From assembly GCA_910585245.1 (NCBI GenBank), contig CAJUCO010000005.1:1-64000 (forward strand): a stretch of 64,000 bases of DNA, written 5' to 3'. The notes under the pieces were generated by a model. It made no database searches, was not told the origin of the DNA, and saw only the letters and a program-made list of their open reading frames with translations. Each line of letters opens with the position of its first letter. Within the stretch, counting starts at the first letter, position 1. Source of the stretch: an uncultured Oscillibacter sp. Lineage in GTDB: Bacteria > Bacillota > Clostridia > Oscillospirales > Oscillospiraceae. This document shows positions 50,343-58,917 of the stretch, one piece after another. The position numbers and the translations under genes were made by a program.

Positions 50343-52505
50343 ATGGAAACGATCATTGCCCAGCTGACCCAGGAGCTGAACCAGCCCCAACCGTATGTGG
50401 AAAACGTGGTCCGCTTGCTGGACGAGGGGAACACCATCCCCTTTATTGCCCGCTACCGCAAGGAGATGCACGGGGCTATGGACGACACAACCCTGCGAAA
50501 TCTGGAGGAGCGCCTCCAGTACCTCCGGGGCCTTCAAGAGCGGCGGGAGACGGTGAAAAACGCCATTGACGGACAGGGAAAGCTGACGGAGGAACTCTCC
50601 CGGGCCATTGACGCCGCCGCCACCCTGGCGGAGGTGGAGGATTTGTACCGGCCTTATAAACAAAAGCGGCGGACCCGGGCCACCGTGGCCCGGGAGAAGG
50701 GCCTCCAGCCCCTGGCGGAGCTTCTCTTCGCCCAGGGGCCGGACTGCCCGGACCCACTGGCGGAGGCGGCCCGCTATATCGACCTTGAGAAGGGCCTAGA
50801 AACGGCGGAGGACGCCCTGGCGGGGGCCTCGGACATTGTGGCGGAGATGCTCAGCGACGACGCGGAGCTGCGCAAGGCCCTTCGGGGGCTGCTGGCGAAA
50901 AAAGGAACCCTCCGCAGCGAGGCCGCCGTAGAGGAGGACACGGTTTACCGGCTCTATTACGACTTCACCCAGCCCCTTGCCCGGATGCAGGGGCACCAGG
51001 TTCTGGCCATCAACCGGGGGGAGAAAGAGGAGAAATTGAAGGTTTCCGTCCAGCTGGACCGGGAGCTGGCCCTGCGGACTTTGCGCCGCCGGGTGGTGGT
51101 TCCGGGGAGCCGCGCCATGGAGTTTGTCAAGGCCGCAGCGGAGGACGCCTATGACCGGCTGATCTTCCCCTCCCTGGAGCGGGAGTGCCGCTCGGATTTG
51201 ACGGAGGCCGCCAGCGAGGGGGCCATTGGTCAGTTCGCCTTGAATTTAAAGCCCCTTTTGATGCAGCCCCCGGTAAAGGGCAAGGTGACTATGGGGTTGG
51301 ACCCGGGGTACCGCATGGGTTGCAAGGTGGCGGTGGTGGACGGCACAGGGAAGGTGCTGGATACCGCCGTGGTCTACCCCACTTATAACGAGCGGAAGAA
51401 GGAGGAGGCCATCGCCCTGCTGTCCCGGCTCATCCAAAAACACGGCGTGGAGCACCTGGCCATTGGCAACGGCACCGCCAGCCGGGAGACGGAGCAAATG
51501 GCGGTGGAGCTCATTCACCGGATGAGCCAGACGGGGACCAAATTGAGCTATATGATCGTGTCCGAGGCCGGGGCCTCCGTGTACTCGGCCAGCCCTCTGG
51601 CGGCGGCGGAATTTCCGGAGTACGACGTGAACCTCCGCTCTGCCGTGTCCATTGCAAGGCGTTTGCAAGACCCCCTGGCGGAGCTGGTGAAGATTGACCC
51701 CAAGGCCATCGGCGTGGGACAGTACCAGCACGATTGCCCCCCAAAGCGCCTGGACGAGGCCCTGAACGGCGTGGTGGAGGACTGCGTCAACGCCGTAGGC
51801 GTGGATGTGAACACCGCCTCGGCCTCTCTTCTCCAGCGGGTCTCCGGGTTGACGTCGGCCACGGCGAAAAATATCGTGGCCTATCGGGAGGAAAACGGCC
51901 CCTTCACCGCCCGGAAACAGATTTTGAAGGTGCCCAAGCTGGGGCCCAAGGCCTTCCAGCAGTGCGCGGGCTTCCTCCGGGTGCCGGAGAGCGCCTCCAT
52001 CCTGGATAACACCGCCGTCCACCCGGAGAGCTATGTGGCGGCGGAAAAGCTCCTGGCCCTGACGGGCCACAGCCTTGCGGACGTGAAGGCGGGGAAGCTC
52101 CAGGGCCTTCCCGCCCAGGTGGCGGCCTATGGCGAGGAGCAGGCGGCGGCGGACGCCGGAGTGGGCGTGCCCACGCTCCGGGACGTGGTGTCGGAGCTGA
52201 TGAAGCCCGGGCGGGACATCCGGGACGACCTTCCAAAGCCGGTTTTGCGAACGGACGTGCTGGAGATCAAGGACTTGAAACCCGGCATGGTGTTGACGGG
52301 AACGGTGCGCAACGTCATCGACTTCGGGGCCTTTGTGGACATCGGCGTCCACCAGGACGGACTGGTCCACATCTCCCAGGTGGCGGACCGGCGGGTGAAG
52401 CACCCCTCGGAGGTGGTGTCCGTGGGAGACGTGGTAAAAGTCGCGGTCCTGGAGGTGGACGAGAAGAAAAAGCGGATTTCCCTCTCGATGAAACAGGCGA
52501 AATAA
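50343..52505 (+). CDS. tex: Tex-like S1 RNA-binding protein
   Basis: This 720-residue protein has an N-terminal helical domain (TIIAQLTQELNQPQPYVENV, IPFIARYRKEMHGAMDDTTL), a YqgF/RuvC-like domain (KGKVTMGLDPGYRMGCKVAV), a helix-hairpin-helix pair (NTASASLLQRVSGLTSATAK) and a C-terminal S1 domain (GTVRNVIDFGAFVDIGVHQD, DEKKKRISLSMKQ). Tex proteins affect transcription and RNA handling. The ATG at 50343 follows GGAGG closely; an in-frame ATG at 50325 is an alternative. Its terminator hosts mini-element copy B. Confidence 0.94.
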   Translation: METIIAQLTQELNQPQPYVENVVRLLDEGNTIPFIARYRKEMHGAMDDTTLRNLEERLQYLRGLQERRETVKNAIDGQGKLTEELSRAIDAAATLAEVEDLYRPYKQKRRTRATVAREKGLQPLAELLFAQGPDCPDPLAEAARYIDLEKGLETAEDALAGASDIVAEMLSDDAELRKALRGLLAKKGTLRSEAAVEEDTVYRLYYDFTQPLARMQGHQVLAINRGEKEEKLKVSVQLDRELALRTLRRRVVVPGSRAMEFVKAAAEDAYDRLIFPSLERECRSDLTEAASEGAIGQFALNLKPLLMQPPVKGKVTMGLDPGYRMGCKVAVVDGTGKVLDTAVVYPTYNERKKEEAIALLSRLIQKHGVEHLAIGNGTASRETEQMAVELIHRMSQTGTKLSYMIVSEAGASVYSASPLAAAEFPEYDVNLRSAVSIARRLQDPLAELVKIDPKAIGVGQYQHDCPPKRLDEALNGVVEDCVNAVGVDVNTASASLLQRVSGLTSATAKNIVAYREENGPFTARKQILKVPKLGPKAFQQCAGFLRVPESASILDNTAVHPESYVAAEKLLALTGHSLADVKAGKLQGLPAQVAAYGEEQAAADAGVGVPTLRDVVSELMKPGRDIRDDLPKPVLRTDVLEIKDLKPGMVLTGTVRNVIDFGAFVDIGVHQDGLVHISQVADRRVKHPSEVVSVGDVVKVAVLEVDEKKKRISLSMKQAK

Positions 52506-52514
52506 ACGGAAAAA

Positions 52515-52711
52515 GGCCCCCTCGGGGGCCTCAGAATGTCGAAAAAACCGTATAAACCTTCCCCGACGGGAAGGAAGAGAGCTACGAGAGGAACCCAGGA
52601 AGGGTTCCTCTCGTTTTCAATCATAAGTTTTCAAAACGTTTTCAAACGTTTTGAAAACTTGCTCAGGCTGGCAAACATACTTGTTTGACAGCCTGAGGCC
52701 CCCTCGGGGGC
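52515..52711. mobile_element. terminator-nested mini-element, copy B
   Basis: A 166-bp core (52531-52696, TCAG...CTGA) lies between two copies of the tex terminator hairpin GGCCCCCTCGGGGGCC (52515-52530) and GGCCCCCTCGGGGGC (52697-52711, then TTTTTT). The core is the reverse complement of copy A, with an ~11-bp duplication in its central palindrome (52625-52660). Its other stems are CAGGCTG.CAAAC/GTTTG.CAGCCTG, CGAGAGGAACCC/GGGTTCCTCTCG and CCTTCCCCGACGGGAAGG. Relative to the terminated gene, both copies have the same orientation. No ORF is present. Confidence 0.75.
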
Positions 52712-52723
52712 TTTTTTACGCGC

Positions 52724-52906
52724 TCATCCCTCCACCCGGATGGCGTTCACCGGGCAGCCGTTGGCGGCGTCCCGAACCCGGGGGGCCTTTCCCTCCGGCT
52801 GGGCAGCGACGGTGGAGACGCTCCCCACCACGCGGAAGACCTCCGGCGCGGTAAAGGCGCACATTCCACAGGCAATGCAGCGCTTTTCGTCCACAGTGAC
52901 GGTCAT
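52724..52906 (-). CDS. single-cluster [4Fe-4S] ferredoxin
   Basis: This 60-residue electron carrier reads VDEKRCIACGMCAFTAPEVF with CxxCxxC at ~10-16 and the distal cysteine in ANGCPVNAIRVEG near the end; the middle (SVSTVAAQPEG) has no second cluster. This is the monocluster ferredoxin fold (Clostridial/thermophile Fd type). AAGGAGG lies 8 bases before the ATG at 52904-52906. It stands alone, convergent with tex. A possible electron donor for flavoenzymes such as the reductase-like protein at 60183. Confidence 0.88.
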   Translation of the reverse strand: MTVTVDEKRCIACGMCAFTAPEVFRVVGSVSTVAAQPEGKAPRVRDAANGCPVNAIRVEG

Positions 52907-53099
52907 AGGCGGTCCCTCCTTTTTTCCTCCGCCTCCATGATAGCGCGAAACCGGCCGGTTGTCCAGGTGCATATTTTAATCTTGAAAATGGCGGGACTTA
53001 TTATATAATTGAAAATGGCAGCAGGCTTGTCTATATGTTTGCAGTATATTTTTCATATGATAAATGACAAATTTATGGATATTAAGAGGGGTTTGAGCA

Positions 53100-53849
53100 A
53101 TGAACAACAAAGAGGAACAGGGAAAAGTAACGCAAGAAGGCATCATGAATTTTCTGGATGCGTGTTATGAAAAATGTTTAAATGGCATACCTAAAGTCAG
53201 TCCAAGCGTGGAGGACATGGCAAACGACTATTTGAAAAAGCACAAAACGAAAGAACCTGCTTGTAAAGCAATGTTACGGAATCAAGTTTTCAAATGCACA
53301 ACATCTGGAATAATAACTGGTTTGGGAGGATTTATTACCATGCCTGTTGCAATTCCGGCAAATGTCGGCAGTGTAATTTATGTACAAATGCGAATGATCG
53401 CCTGTACTGCATATATGGCAGAGTATGAACTGGACAGCGATCAAACGCAAACCTTTGTGTATGCGTGTTTGGCCGGAGTAGCAGTTAATGGTCTATTAAA
53501 ACAAGCTGGGATAAAGTTTGGCGTTAAATTTGCAAATGGACTTATTAAAAAAATTCCAGGCAAAGTCCTAGCTAAAATAAATCAAAAAGTAGGATTTCGG
53601 TTTATTACAAAATTTGGAACAAAAGGGATTGTTAATCTTGGAAAACTTCTTCCTGGCGTTGGAGCTGTAGTCGGCGGGGGATTAGACCTAGTGGAAACGA
53701 AAATCATTGCTGACCGCGCCTATCAGTGGTTTTTTAATGGTGACTTTTCTGTAGAGCACGAAATAGAGGGCGATGAAGAAGAGATTTATAATGTTGACGT
53801 TATTGACGTCGAAAATATGCAAGAAGTATGTGAATGTTGCGAACAATGA
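53100..53849 (+). CDS. EcsC-family protein, AT-rich (probably acquired)
   Basis: This 249-residue protein has a Gly-rich hydrophobic stretch (TSGIITGLGGFITMPVAIPA) and a second one (IVNLGKLLPGVGAVVGGGLD) flanking RMIACTAYMAEYELDSDQTQ, which matches the EcsC domain. It ends with an acidic tail. Base composition and codons are far more AT-rich than all neighbours (many AAA, ATT, TTT codons), as is the ~190-bp upstream region, so recent transfer is likely. EcsC-like proteins have no settled role, though some occur in defence or stress contexts. AGAGGGG precedes the ATG. Confidence 0.75.
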   Translation: MNNKEEQGKVTQEGIMNFLDACYEKCLNGIPKVSPSVEDMANDYLKKHKTKEPACKAMLRNQVFKCTTSGIITGLGGFITMPVAIPANVGSVIYVQMRMIACTAYMAEYELDSDQTQTFVYACLAGVAVNGLLKQAGIKFGVKFANGLIKKIPGKVLAKINQKVGFRFITKFGTKGIVNLGKLLPGVGAVVGGGLDLVETKIIADRAYQWFFNGDFSVEHEIEGDEEEIYNVDVIDVENMQEVCECCEQ

Positions 53850-53929
53850 TACTATGAGGGAAGTGACATTGGCTAAACCGACAAACTAAGCGTGGGTATT
53901 TCTTCCAGGTGTTTGTTTACAGTTCGTCA

Positions 53930-53958
53930 TTTACTTCCCTCCCGGTTTGTGGTATGAT
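53930..53958 (+). promoter_or_regulatory. sigma-A promoter
   Basis: TTTACT (53930-53935), 17 bp and TATGAT (53953-53958) lie 43 bp before the SLH glycosidase gene. Confidence 0.65.
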
Positions 53959-54000
53959 GAAAAATGTTCGACTGACCCTGGACAAGTATGGAGGAACCCT

Positions 54001-57000
54001 ATGAAACGAATCTTTCCCCCCGCGCTTTCTCTGCTGCTGACCCTCAGCCTGCTATGGGCTCTGGCGGTTCCCGCTCTGGCCTCGGAGGCCATGGGGGACG
54101 ATCTCACTGCCACGGACATCCCCCTGAACCGGGAGACTCAGCTGTCCACCAATGTCTTTTGGAGCACTGTCAGCTCCGATTACCGGACGGAAAACCTGAT
54201 TACATATATCCCCAATTCCGCCGTCACCCCCATAGTCACATACGGCGGCGTGCTGACGGACCGAAGCTCCGTCTCCAACACCGCCAAGGCCCTGGAAGAA
54301 CAGGGCTGGCGGGTGGTCGCGGGTATCAACGGCGACTTTTACAACGTCAATAACGGCCTGCCCATCGGCGTGGTGGTCACCCAGGGGCAGCTCCGCTCCA
54401 GCGACGGGGGGTATCACGCCATCGGCTTCCGCTCCGACGGCACCGCCATCCTGGGCAAACCCGCCGTCACCATGAGCGTCCGCTACACCGCTCAGGACGG
54501 CACCGGGGAGCCCCTCTACAACGAGGCGGGGGAACCCCTGTATGACGAACTGGGGAATGCTCTCACCGATGGCACAGGCCAGACGGTGGAAAAAACCCTG
54601 TGGCCCGCCGCCCTCAACAAGGCCCGGACAGAGTCCGGCGTCTATCTCTACACCTATGACTTCAACGCCTCCCACACCACCGGCTCCACCCAGCCCGGTG
54701 TGGACGTGGTCTGCACCATTCAGGAGGGGAGTCTGTCCCTGGGGGGAACCACCTCCTTGCTGGTGGAGCGCATTGCTGAAACCGAGAAGGAAGCCACGCC
54801 CCTGGGCCCCACCCATGTGGTTCTCAGCGCCAACGCCAAGGCCGGGGAGGAAACGCTCAACGCCCTTCGCTCCATCCCGGTGGGAACGATTCTCACGCTG
54901 TCTCTCACCCCCGCAGACCCCGGCTGGAACGACGTCCAATACGCCGTTGGAAGCCTCTACTCCCTGGTGGAAAACGGCTCTGTGGTTTCCGGCCTTCCCT
55001 CCGGGGTGGCCCCCCGGACCGCCGTGGGCCAGCGCTACGACGGCAGCCTCATTTTCTACACCATCGACGGCCGAAAATCCGGCCACTCCATTGGCGCCAC
55101 CATGGACCAGGTAGCCCGGCGGCTTATCGAGCTGGGCTGTGTCACCGCCCTTTGCCTGGACGGCGGCGGGTCCACCACGCTGGCGGTGACCAAGCCCACA
55201 GACTATGCCGCCCAGCGGATCAACCAGCCCTCTGACCGGATTGAGCGGTCCGTATCCAACCAGATCTTCCTGGTGGCCTCCAACCAGCCCACCGGGCAGC
55301 TGAGCCACTTCTATGTCAGCGCGGACAACGCCTATGTCCTGGCGGGCAGCAGCGCGGTGATCTCCGCCGCCGCCGTGGACACCAACTTCATCCCCATGGA
55401 CGAACGTTACGACCTCACCGCCTCCGCCGGAACCCTGGCGGGCAATGTCCTCACCACTCCTCTGGAGGGGGGAGAGATCACCGTCACCGCCCAGGGAGGC
55501 GGCGGACAGGGTTCCACCGTGGTCCACGCCATCACCTCTCCGGACGGCCTGGCGGTGCGAAACGCCGACAATGCCATTATCACGGAGCTGACCGCCTCCC
55601 CCGGCACGGCGGTCCAGCTCCACGGCTCCGCCGCCTACAAGCACCTGCCCCTCAAGGCGGACCCGGAGGCCTTCACCTGGTCTTTGGAGGGGGACATCGG
55701 GACCATTGACGAAACGGGTCTTTTCACCGCCGCCGCCCTGGGGACGGGGAAGATCACCGTCTCCGCCGGGACCCAGAGCGCCTCCATCGGCGTGACGGTG
55801 GCCACCCAGCACCTGGAGACCCTGGAGGACTTCGAGGGCGAGACCACCATCTTCCGGGGCTCCGGAGAGCAGGCCGGCTTCAGCCTGAACCGGGACGGCA
55901 ATTACGTCCGCTTCGGCAGGGCCTCCGGCAAACTGGACTATGACCTGACGGCGGACGCCGCCGGGGGAACCGCCCGCTGGAACGCCACGGCCCAGCCCGC
56001 CGTGATAAGCGCCCCCTACACCGGGCTGAACCTTTGGGTGGACAGCAACGGCTCCGGCAATACCCTCTCTCTCCTCTACAGCATTGGCGAGGAGGAGACC
56101 CAGGTCCTGCCCCTGACCACTCTGGACGTGTCCGGCTGGAAGCAGGTATCCGTGAACGATCTGCCCACAGGCATGACCATCCGGGGGCTGGAAATCAGCG
56201 GCACAGGCAAGGGAACCATTTACCTGGACCAGGTGGTGGCCACCTTCGACGGCACCGTGGACAATACCCCGCCGGTGATTGCGGCGGAGCTGAACCAGGA
56301 GGACTGGACCGTTACAGGAACCGTCTCCGACGCAGTAGACGGCATCCTCCCGGCGGAGAATGTGCGCATTACCTATGAAGGGTCTGATCAGACCGGGGGG
56401 TATGATCCCGCTACAGGCCGCTTCACCGTGGCCCTCCCCGGCCCTGGCGAGAGCCAGGAGCTGGGCCGGGTCACCGTCACCGCCCGGGACCACTCCGGCA
56501 ACATCGGCCGGACCTCCGTGGACACCCCTGCAAGCGGTGTAGCGCACAAGTTCACCGACACGGCGGAGTACTGGGGGGCGGACTACTGCGACTTCCTCTA
56601 CAACCAAAACATCTCCAGGGGCTATGAGGACGGCACCTTCCGGCCTGACGAGCTTCTCACCCGGCTGGACTTCTCCGTGATGTTGTACAACTGCTTGCGG
56701 CTGGACCCTGCGAAGTACGCCGAGGTAACCCTGCCCTTCGCGGACCTTGGCAGCATTCCGGAGCAGGCCCTTCCCGCCGTCCGGGCCCTATATCGCGAGG
56801 GCATCGTCACCGGCTCCGCCGGGAAGGATGGGACCCTGGTCTTCAACCCCGCCGGGAACCTGACCCGGGCGCAGGCTGCCGCCATGATCGGACGGAGCCA
56901 GGAGAAGGGCTACGCCCTGGCGGACCTGACCTTCACCGACGCCGGACAGATTCCCTCTTACGCCACCTTCTACATTCGCACCATGGCGGCCCAGGGGATT

Positions 57001-57087
57001 CTCAGCGGGTACGCCGACGGGACTTTCCGTCCTCAGGCCAACATCACCCGGGGCCAGATGGCGAAAATCCTGTACACCCTGACCTGA
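54001..57087 (+). CDS. SLH-anchored phosphodiester glycosidase (NAGPA-like)
   Basis: This 1028-residue protein has a signal peptide (RIFPPALSLLLTLSLLWALA) and a phosphodiester glycosidase domain (~70-430) with VVAGINGDFYNVNNGLPIGV, GGYHAIGFRSDGTAI, FYTIDGRKSGHSIGATMDQV and CLDGGGSTTLAV, the NAGPA/YigE signature. Big-type beta domains (~440-620) and a carbohydrate-binding-like module (~620-760) follow. Three C-terminal SLH repeats (~855-1028: FTDTAEYWGADYCDFLYNQN, LTRAQAAAMIGRSQEKG, ITRGQMAKILYTL) close it. It should act on wall teichoic-like or glycan phosphodiesters at the surface. GGAGG supports the start. Confidence 0.9.
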   Translation: MKRIFPPALSLLLTLSLLWALAVPALASEAMGDDLTATDIPLNRETQLSTNVFWSTVSSDYRTENLITYIPNSAVTPIVTYGGVLTDRSSVSNTAKALEEQGWRVVAGINGDFYNVNNGLPIGVVVTQGQLRSSDGGYHAIGFRSDGTAILGKPAVTMSVRYTAQDGTGEPLYNEAGEPLYDELGNALTDGTGQTVEKTLWPAALNKARTESGVYLYTYDFNASHTTGSTQPGVDVVCTIQEGSLSLGGTTSLLVERIAETEKEATPLGPTHVVLSANAKAGEETLNALRSIPVGTILTLSLTPADPGWNDVQYAVGSLYSLVENGSVVSGLPSGVAPRTAVGQRYDGSLIFYTIDGRKSGHSIGATMDQVARRLIELGCVTALCLDGGGSTTLAVTKPTDYAAQRINQPSDRIERSVSNQIFLVASNQPTGQLSHFYVSADNAYVLAGSSAVISAAAVDTNFIPMDERYDLTASAGTLAGNVLTTPLEGGEITVTAQGGGGQGSTVVHAITSPDGLAVRNADNAIITELTASPGTAVQLHGSAAYKHLPLKADPEAFTWSLEGDIGTIDETGLFTAAALGTGKITVSAGTQSASIGVTVATQHLETLEDFEGETTIFRGSGEQAGFSLNRDGNYVRFGRASGKLDYDLTADAAGGTARWNATAQPAVISAPYTGLNLWVDSNGSGNTLSLLYSIGEEETQVLPLTTLDVSGWKQVSVNDLPTGMTIRGLEISGTGKGTIYLDQVVATFDGTVDNTPPVIAAELNQEDWTVTGTVSDAVDGILPAENVRITYEGSDQTGGYDPATGRFTVALPGPGESQELGRVTVTARDHSGNIGRTSVDTPASGVAHKFTDTAEYWGADYCDFLYNQNISRGYEDGTFRPDELLTRLDFSVMLYNCLRLDPAKYAEVTLPFADLGSIPEQALPAVRALYREGIVTGSAGKDGTLVFNPAGNLTRAQAAAMIGRSQEKGYALADLTFTDAGQIPSYATFYIRTMAAQGILSGYADGTFRPQANITRGQMAKILYTLT

Positions 57088-57104
57088 CCTGTAGGCATAT
57101 TAAA

Positions 57105-57134
57105 AGACCTGCCGTTTTCACGGCAGGTCTTTTT
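57105..57134 (+). terminator. rho-independent terminator
   Basis: AGACCTGCCG and CGGCAGGTCT pair around TTTTCA, followed by TTTT. Confidence 0.9.
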
Positions 57135-57237
57135 GTTCTGCAAACAGGAAGGCCGGTGCCACCCCCTCCGGCCCGGAAAACCGTCCCGCCAAAGGACGCC
57201 AAGGCTTTGGGGCCTCTTTTTCCCTCCGGAAAAGGGC

Positions 57238-57837
57238 TCAAATCTCCCTTCGCCCCTCCAGGGCCCGGGTCAACGTAGCCTCGTCGGCAAACTCCAGGTG
57301 TCCCCCCACGGGGATGCCGTAGGCAAGCCGGGTCACCCGGACGCCGAGGGGCCGCAAAAGCCGGGCAACGTACATGGCGGTGGCCTCGCCCTCGGTGTCG
57401 GGATTGGTGGCCATAATGACCTCCCGGACATCTCCCTGGGACACACGCTCTAAAAGGGGTTTTATGGACAGATCGTCGGGCCCCACCCGGTTCATGGGGG
57501 AGATGACACCGTGGAGAACGTGGTAGTGGCCGTTGTACTCCCGGCTGCGCTCAATGGCGGCCACGTCTCTGGGGTCGGCCACCACGCAGACAGTGGTCCC
57601 GTCCCGCTTGGGGGAGGAACAGATAGGGCAGAGGCCGCCGCTGGTGAAGTTCTGGCACACGGGGCAGCAGGTGATGCTACGCTTGGCGTCCACGATGGCC
57701 TCCGCGAAGTCTCTGGCCTCCGCCTCCGGCAGACCCAGGACGAAAAACGCCAGACGCTGGGCGGATTTGCCGCCAATTCCCGGCAGGCGGGCGAATTGTT
57801 CCACCAGCTTTTCCAAAGGGGGGGGGAAGTATTCCAT
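57238..57837 (-). CDS. recR: recombination protein RecR
   Basis: This 199-residue protein loads RecA with RecF/RecO. The N-terminal HhH (FARLPGIGGKSAQRLAFFVL), a C4 zinc finger (CPVCQNFTSGGLCPIC) and the Toprim domain (TVCVVADPRDVAAIERS, IMATNPDTEGEATAMYVARL) are all intact. AAGGAG sets the start at 57837. dnaX and the YbaB-family gene, which commonly accompany recR, are not seen next to it in this window. Confidence 0.96.
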   Translation of the reverse strand: MEYFPPPLEKLVEQFARLPGIGGKSAQRLAFFVLGLPEAEARDFAEAIVDAKRSITCCPVCQNFTSGGLCPICSSPKRDGTTVCVVADPRDVAAIERSREYNGHYHVLHGVISPMNRVGPDDLSIKPLLERVSQGDVREVIMATNPDTEGEATAMYVARLLRPLGVRVTRLAYGIPVGGHLEFADEATLTRALEGRREI

Positions 57838-58322
57838 AGGTGGGGCTCCTTTTTGGTTTCCCCTTGGGGGGAGGGTTTTTCTCGCCCTTGCGGGCGGGGG
57901 GATTTCAGCCATGAAGATGGCTGGTTCTTTGCACCCCCCATTTTCTCTTTTTCTTGCCAGAAGAAAAAGCAGAGGGGCCCCCGCAAAATCCTCAGATTTT
58001 GTGGGGAGAGGAGGAAGGAACGGAGCAGAGCGGAGTCCTCGCCGTCAGGCGGGGACGGAGTGGGCGGAGTTTCTTCCGACGACGGGCCGTGCACGGTCCA
58101 AAAGAGAAAAAGAAGTATACGCCCTGCGGGGGACGAAGGACGAGGGCGCGCCTGGAGTCTGGATGACAAGTACGAATTGACCTGCCCGCGGCGTGGTGCA
58201 GGCGGGGGTTTTGGAGGTTATCGAATGGACCAGCTGCTCTTTCCGCTGCCGCTAATGCTCCGGAAAACTCTCTTTGTGGGGCCTGACCCCCTGGTCAGGC
58301 CATTCCCCCAGGGCCCACTTTT
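57838..58322. other. intergenic region without a convincing gene
   Basis: The 485-bp gap between recR and the XRE gene holds G/A-rich sequence. A CGCCC/GGGCG hairpin (CTCGCCCTTGCGGGCGGGG) resembles one upstream of the sigma-54 activator gene near 17372-17388, and purine-rich blocks (AGAAGAAAAAGCAG, GGAGAGGAGGAAGGA) follow. Open frames here look like GC-rich shadows. A small dispersed-repeat origin is possible; I see no promoter or RNA. Confidence 0.4.
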
Positions 58323-58550
58323 CTACTGGTGTTCCTCCTCCAAAGGCAACGGAACAAGGCCCACTAGCTGGTCCAAGGTTACACCATAAAACTCAGTGAG
58401 TTTTACCAAAATCGGAGCCGTAGGGTCCCGGAGATTTTTTTCATATCTCTGGTAGGTCATGGCCGACATCTCCAACGCCCTCGCTACAGCCTCGCGGGAG
58501 AGCTTTCTCTGCTTTCGCAAGGCATACAAATTCCGAGACAAACTTTCCAT
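58323..58550 (-). CDS. XRE-family regulator (tandem paralog 2)
   Basis: This 75-residue single HTH domain reads NLYALRKQRKLSREAVARAL, EMSAMTYQRYEKNLRDPTAP, ILVKLTEFYGVTLDQLVGL. It is a close paralog of the gene 32 bp upstream (58583-58807), with roughly 65 percent identity by eye, so a tandem duplication. The ribosome site is TGAGGAAAC. Probably a second repressor in the same module. Confidence 0.82.
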   Translation of the reverse strand: MESLSRNLYALRKQRKLSREAVARALEMSAMTYQRYEKNLRDPTAPILVKLTEFYGVTLDQLVGLVPLPLEEEHQ

Positions 58551-58582
58551 AATGTTTCCTCAAAGTCTCAGAGGCCAAAATT

Positions 58583-58807
58583 TTACTCATCTGTCCTCTC
58601 AGGCAACGGGGCTCGGCCTATCAATTGGTCTACGGTTACACCATAGAGATCAGCCAACTTTACCAGCGTGGGAGCTGTGGGCTCCCGGAGGTCCTTTTCA
58701 TAGCGCTCATAGCTTCTGGCGGACATTTCTAAAACCCGTGAGACAGCCTCGCGGGAAAGTTTTTGCCGTTTCCGCAAAATGAATAAATTCTTTGACAAAG
58801 TTTCCAT
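58583..58807 (-). CDS. XRE-family regulator (tandem paralog 1)
   Basis: This 74-residue Cro/C1-type HTH reads NLFILRKRQKLSREAVSRVL, EMSARSYERYEKDLREPTAP, TLVKLADLYGVTVDQLIGR. I chose the ATG at 58807 after GAGGAAATATC. It is divergent from the DUF6809-like gene at 58918, reproducing the arrangement at 23064-23621. Confidence 0.82.
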   Translation of the reverse strand: METLSKNLFILRKRQKLSREAVSRVLEMSARSYERYEKDLREPTAPTLVKLADLYGVTVDQLIGRAPLPERTDE

Positions 58808-58824
58808 GATATTTCCTCGCCCTC

Positions 58825-58880
58825 TTGACAAAGGGAGTCAAAAAAGATATAATCAAAATTACACTATTTGGTGTGAATCA
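58825..58880 (+). promoter_or_regulatory. consensus promoter with possible operator
   Basis: TTGACA (58825-58830), exactly 17 bp and TATAAT (58848-58853) form a perfect sigma-A promoter for the small gene at 58918. Just downstream, TTACAC and GTGTGAA flank TATTTG as an imperfect inverted repeat. A promoter this strong would be expected to need repression, which fits the neighbouring XRE genes. Confidence 0.7.
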
Positions 58881-58917
58881 AAAGGCCGGTTCGCATTGCT
58901 CGAAAGGAGCCGATTTT

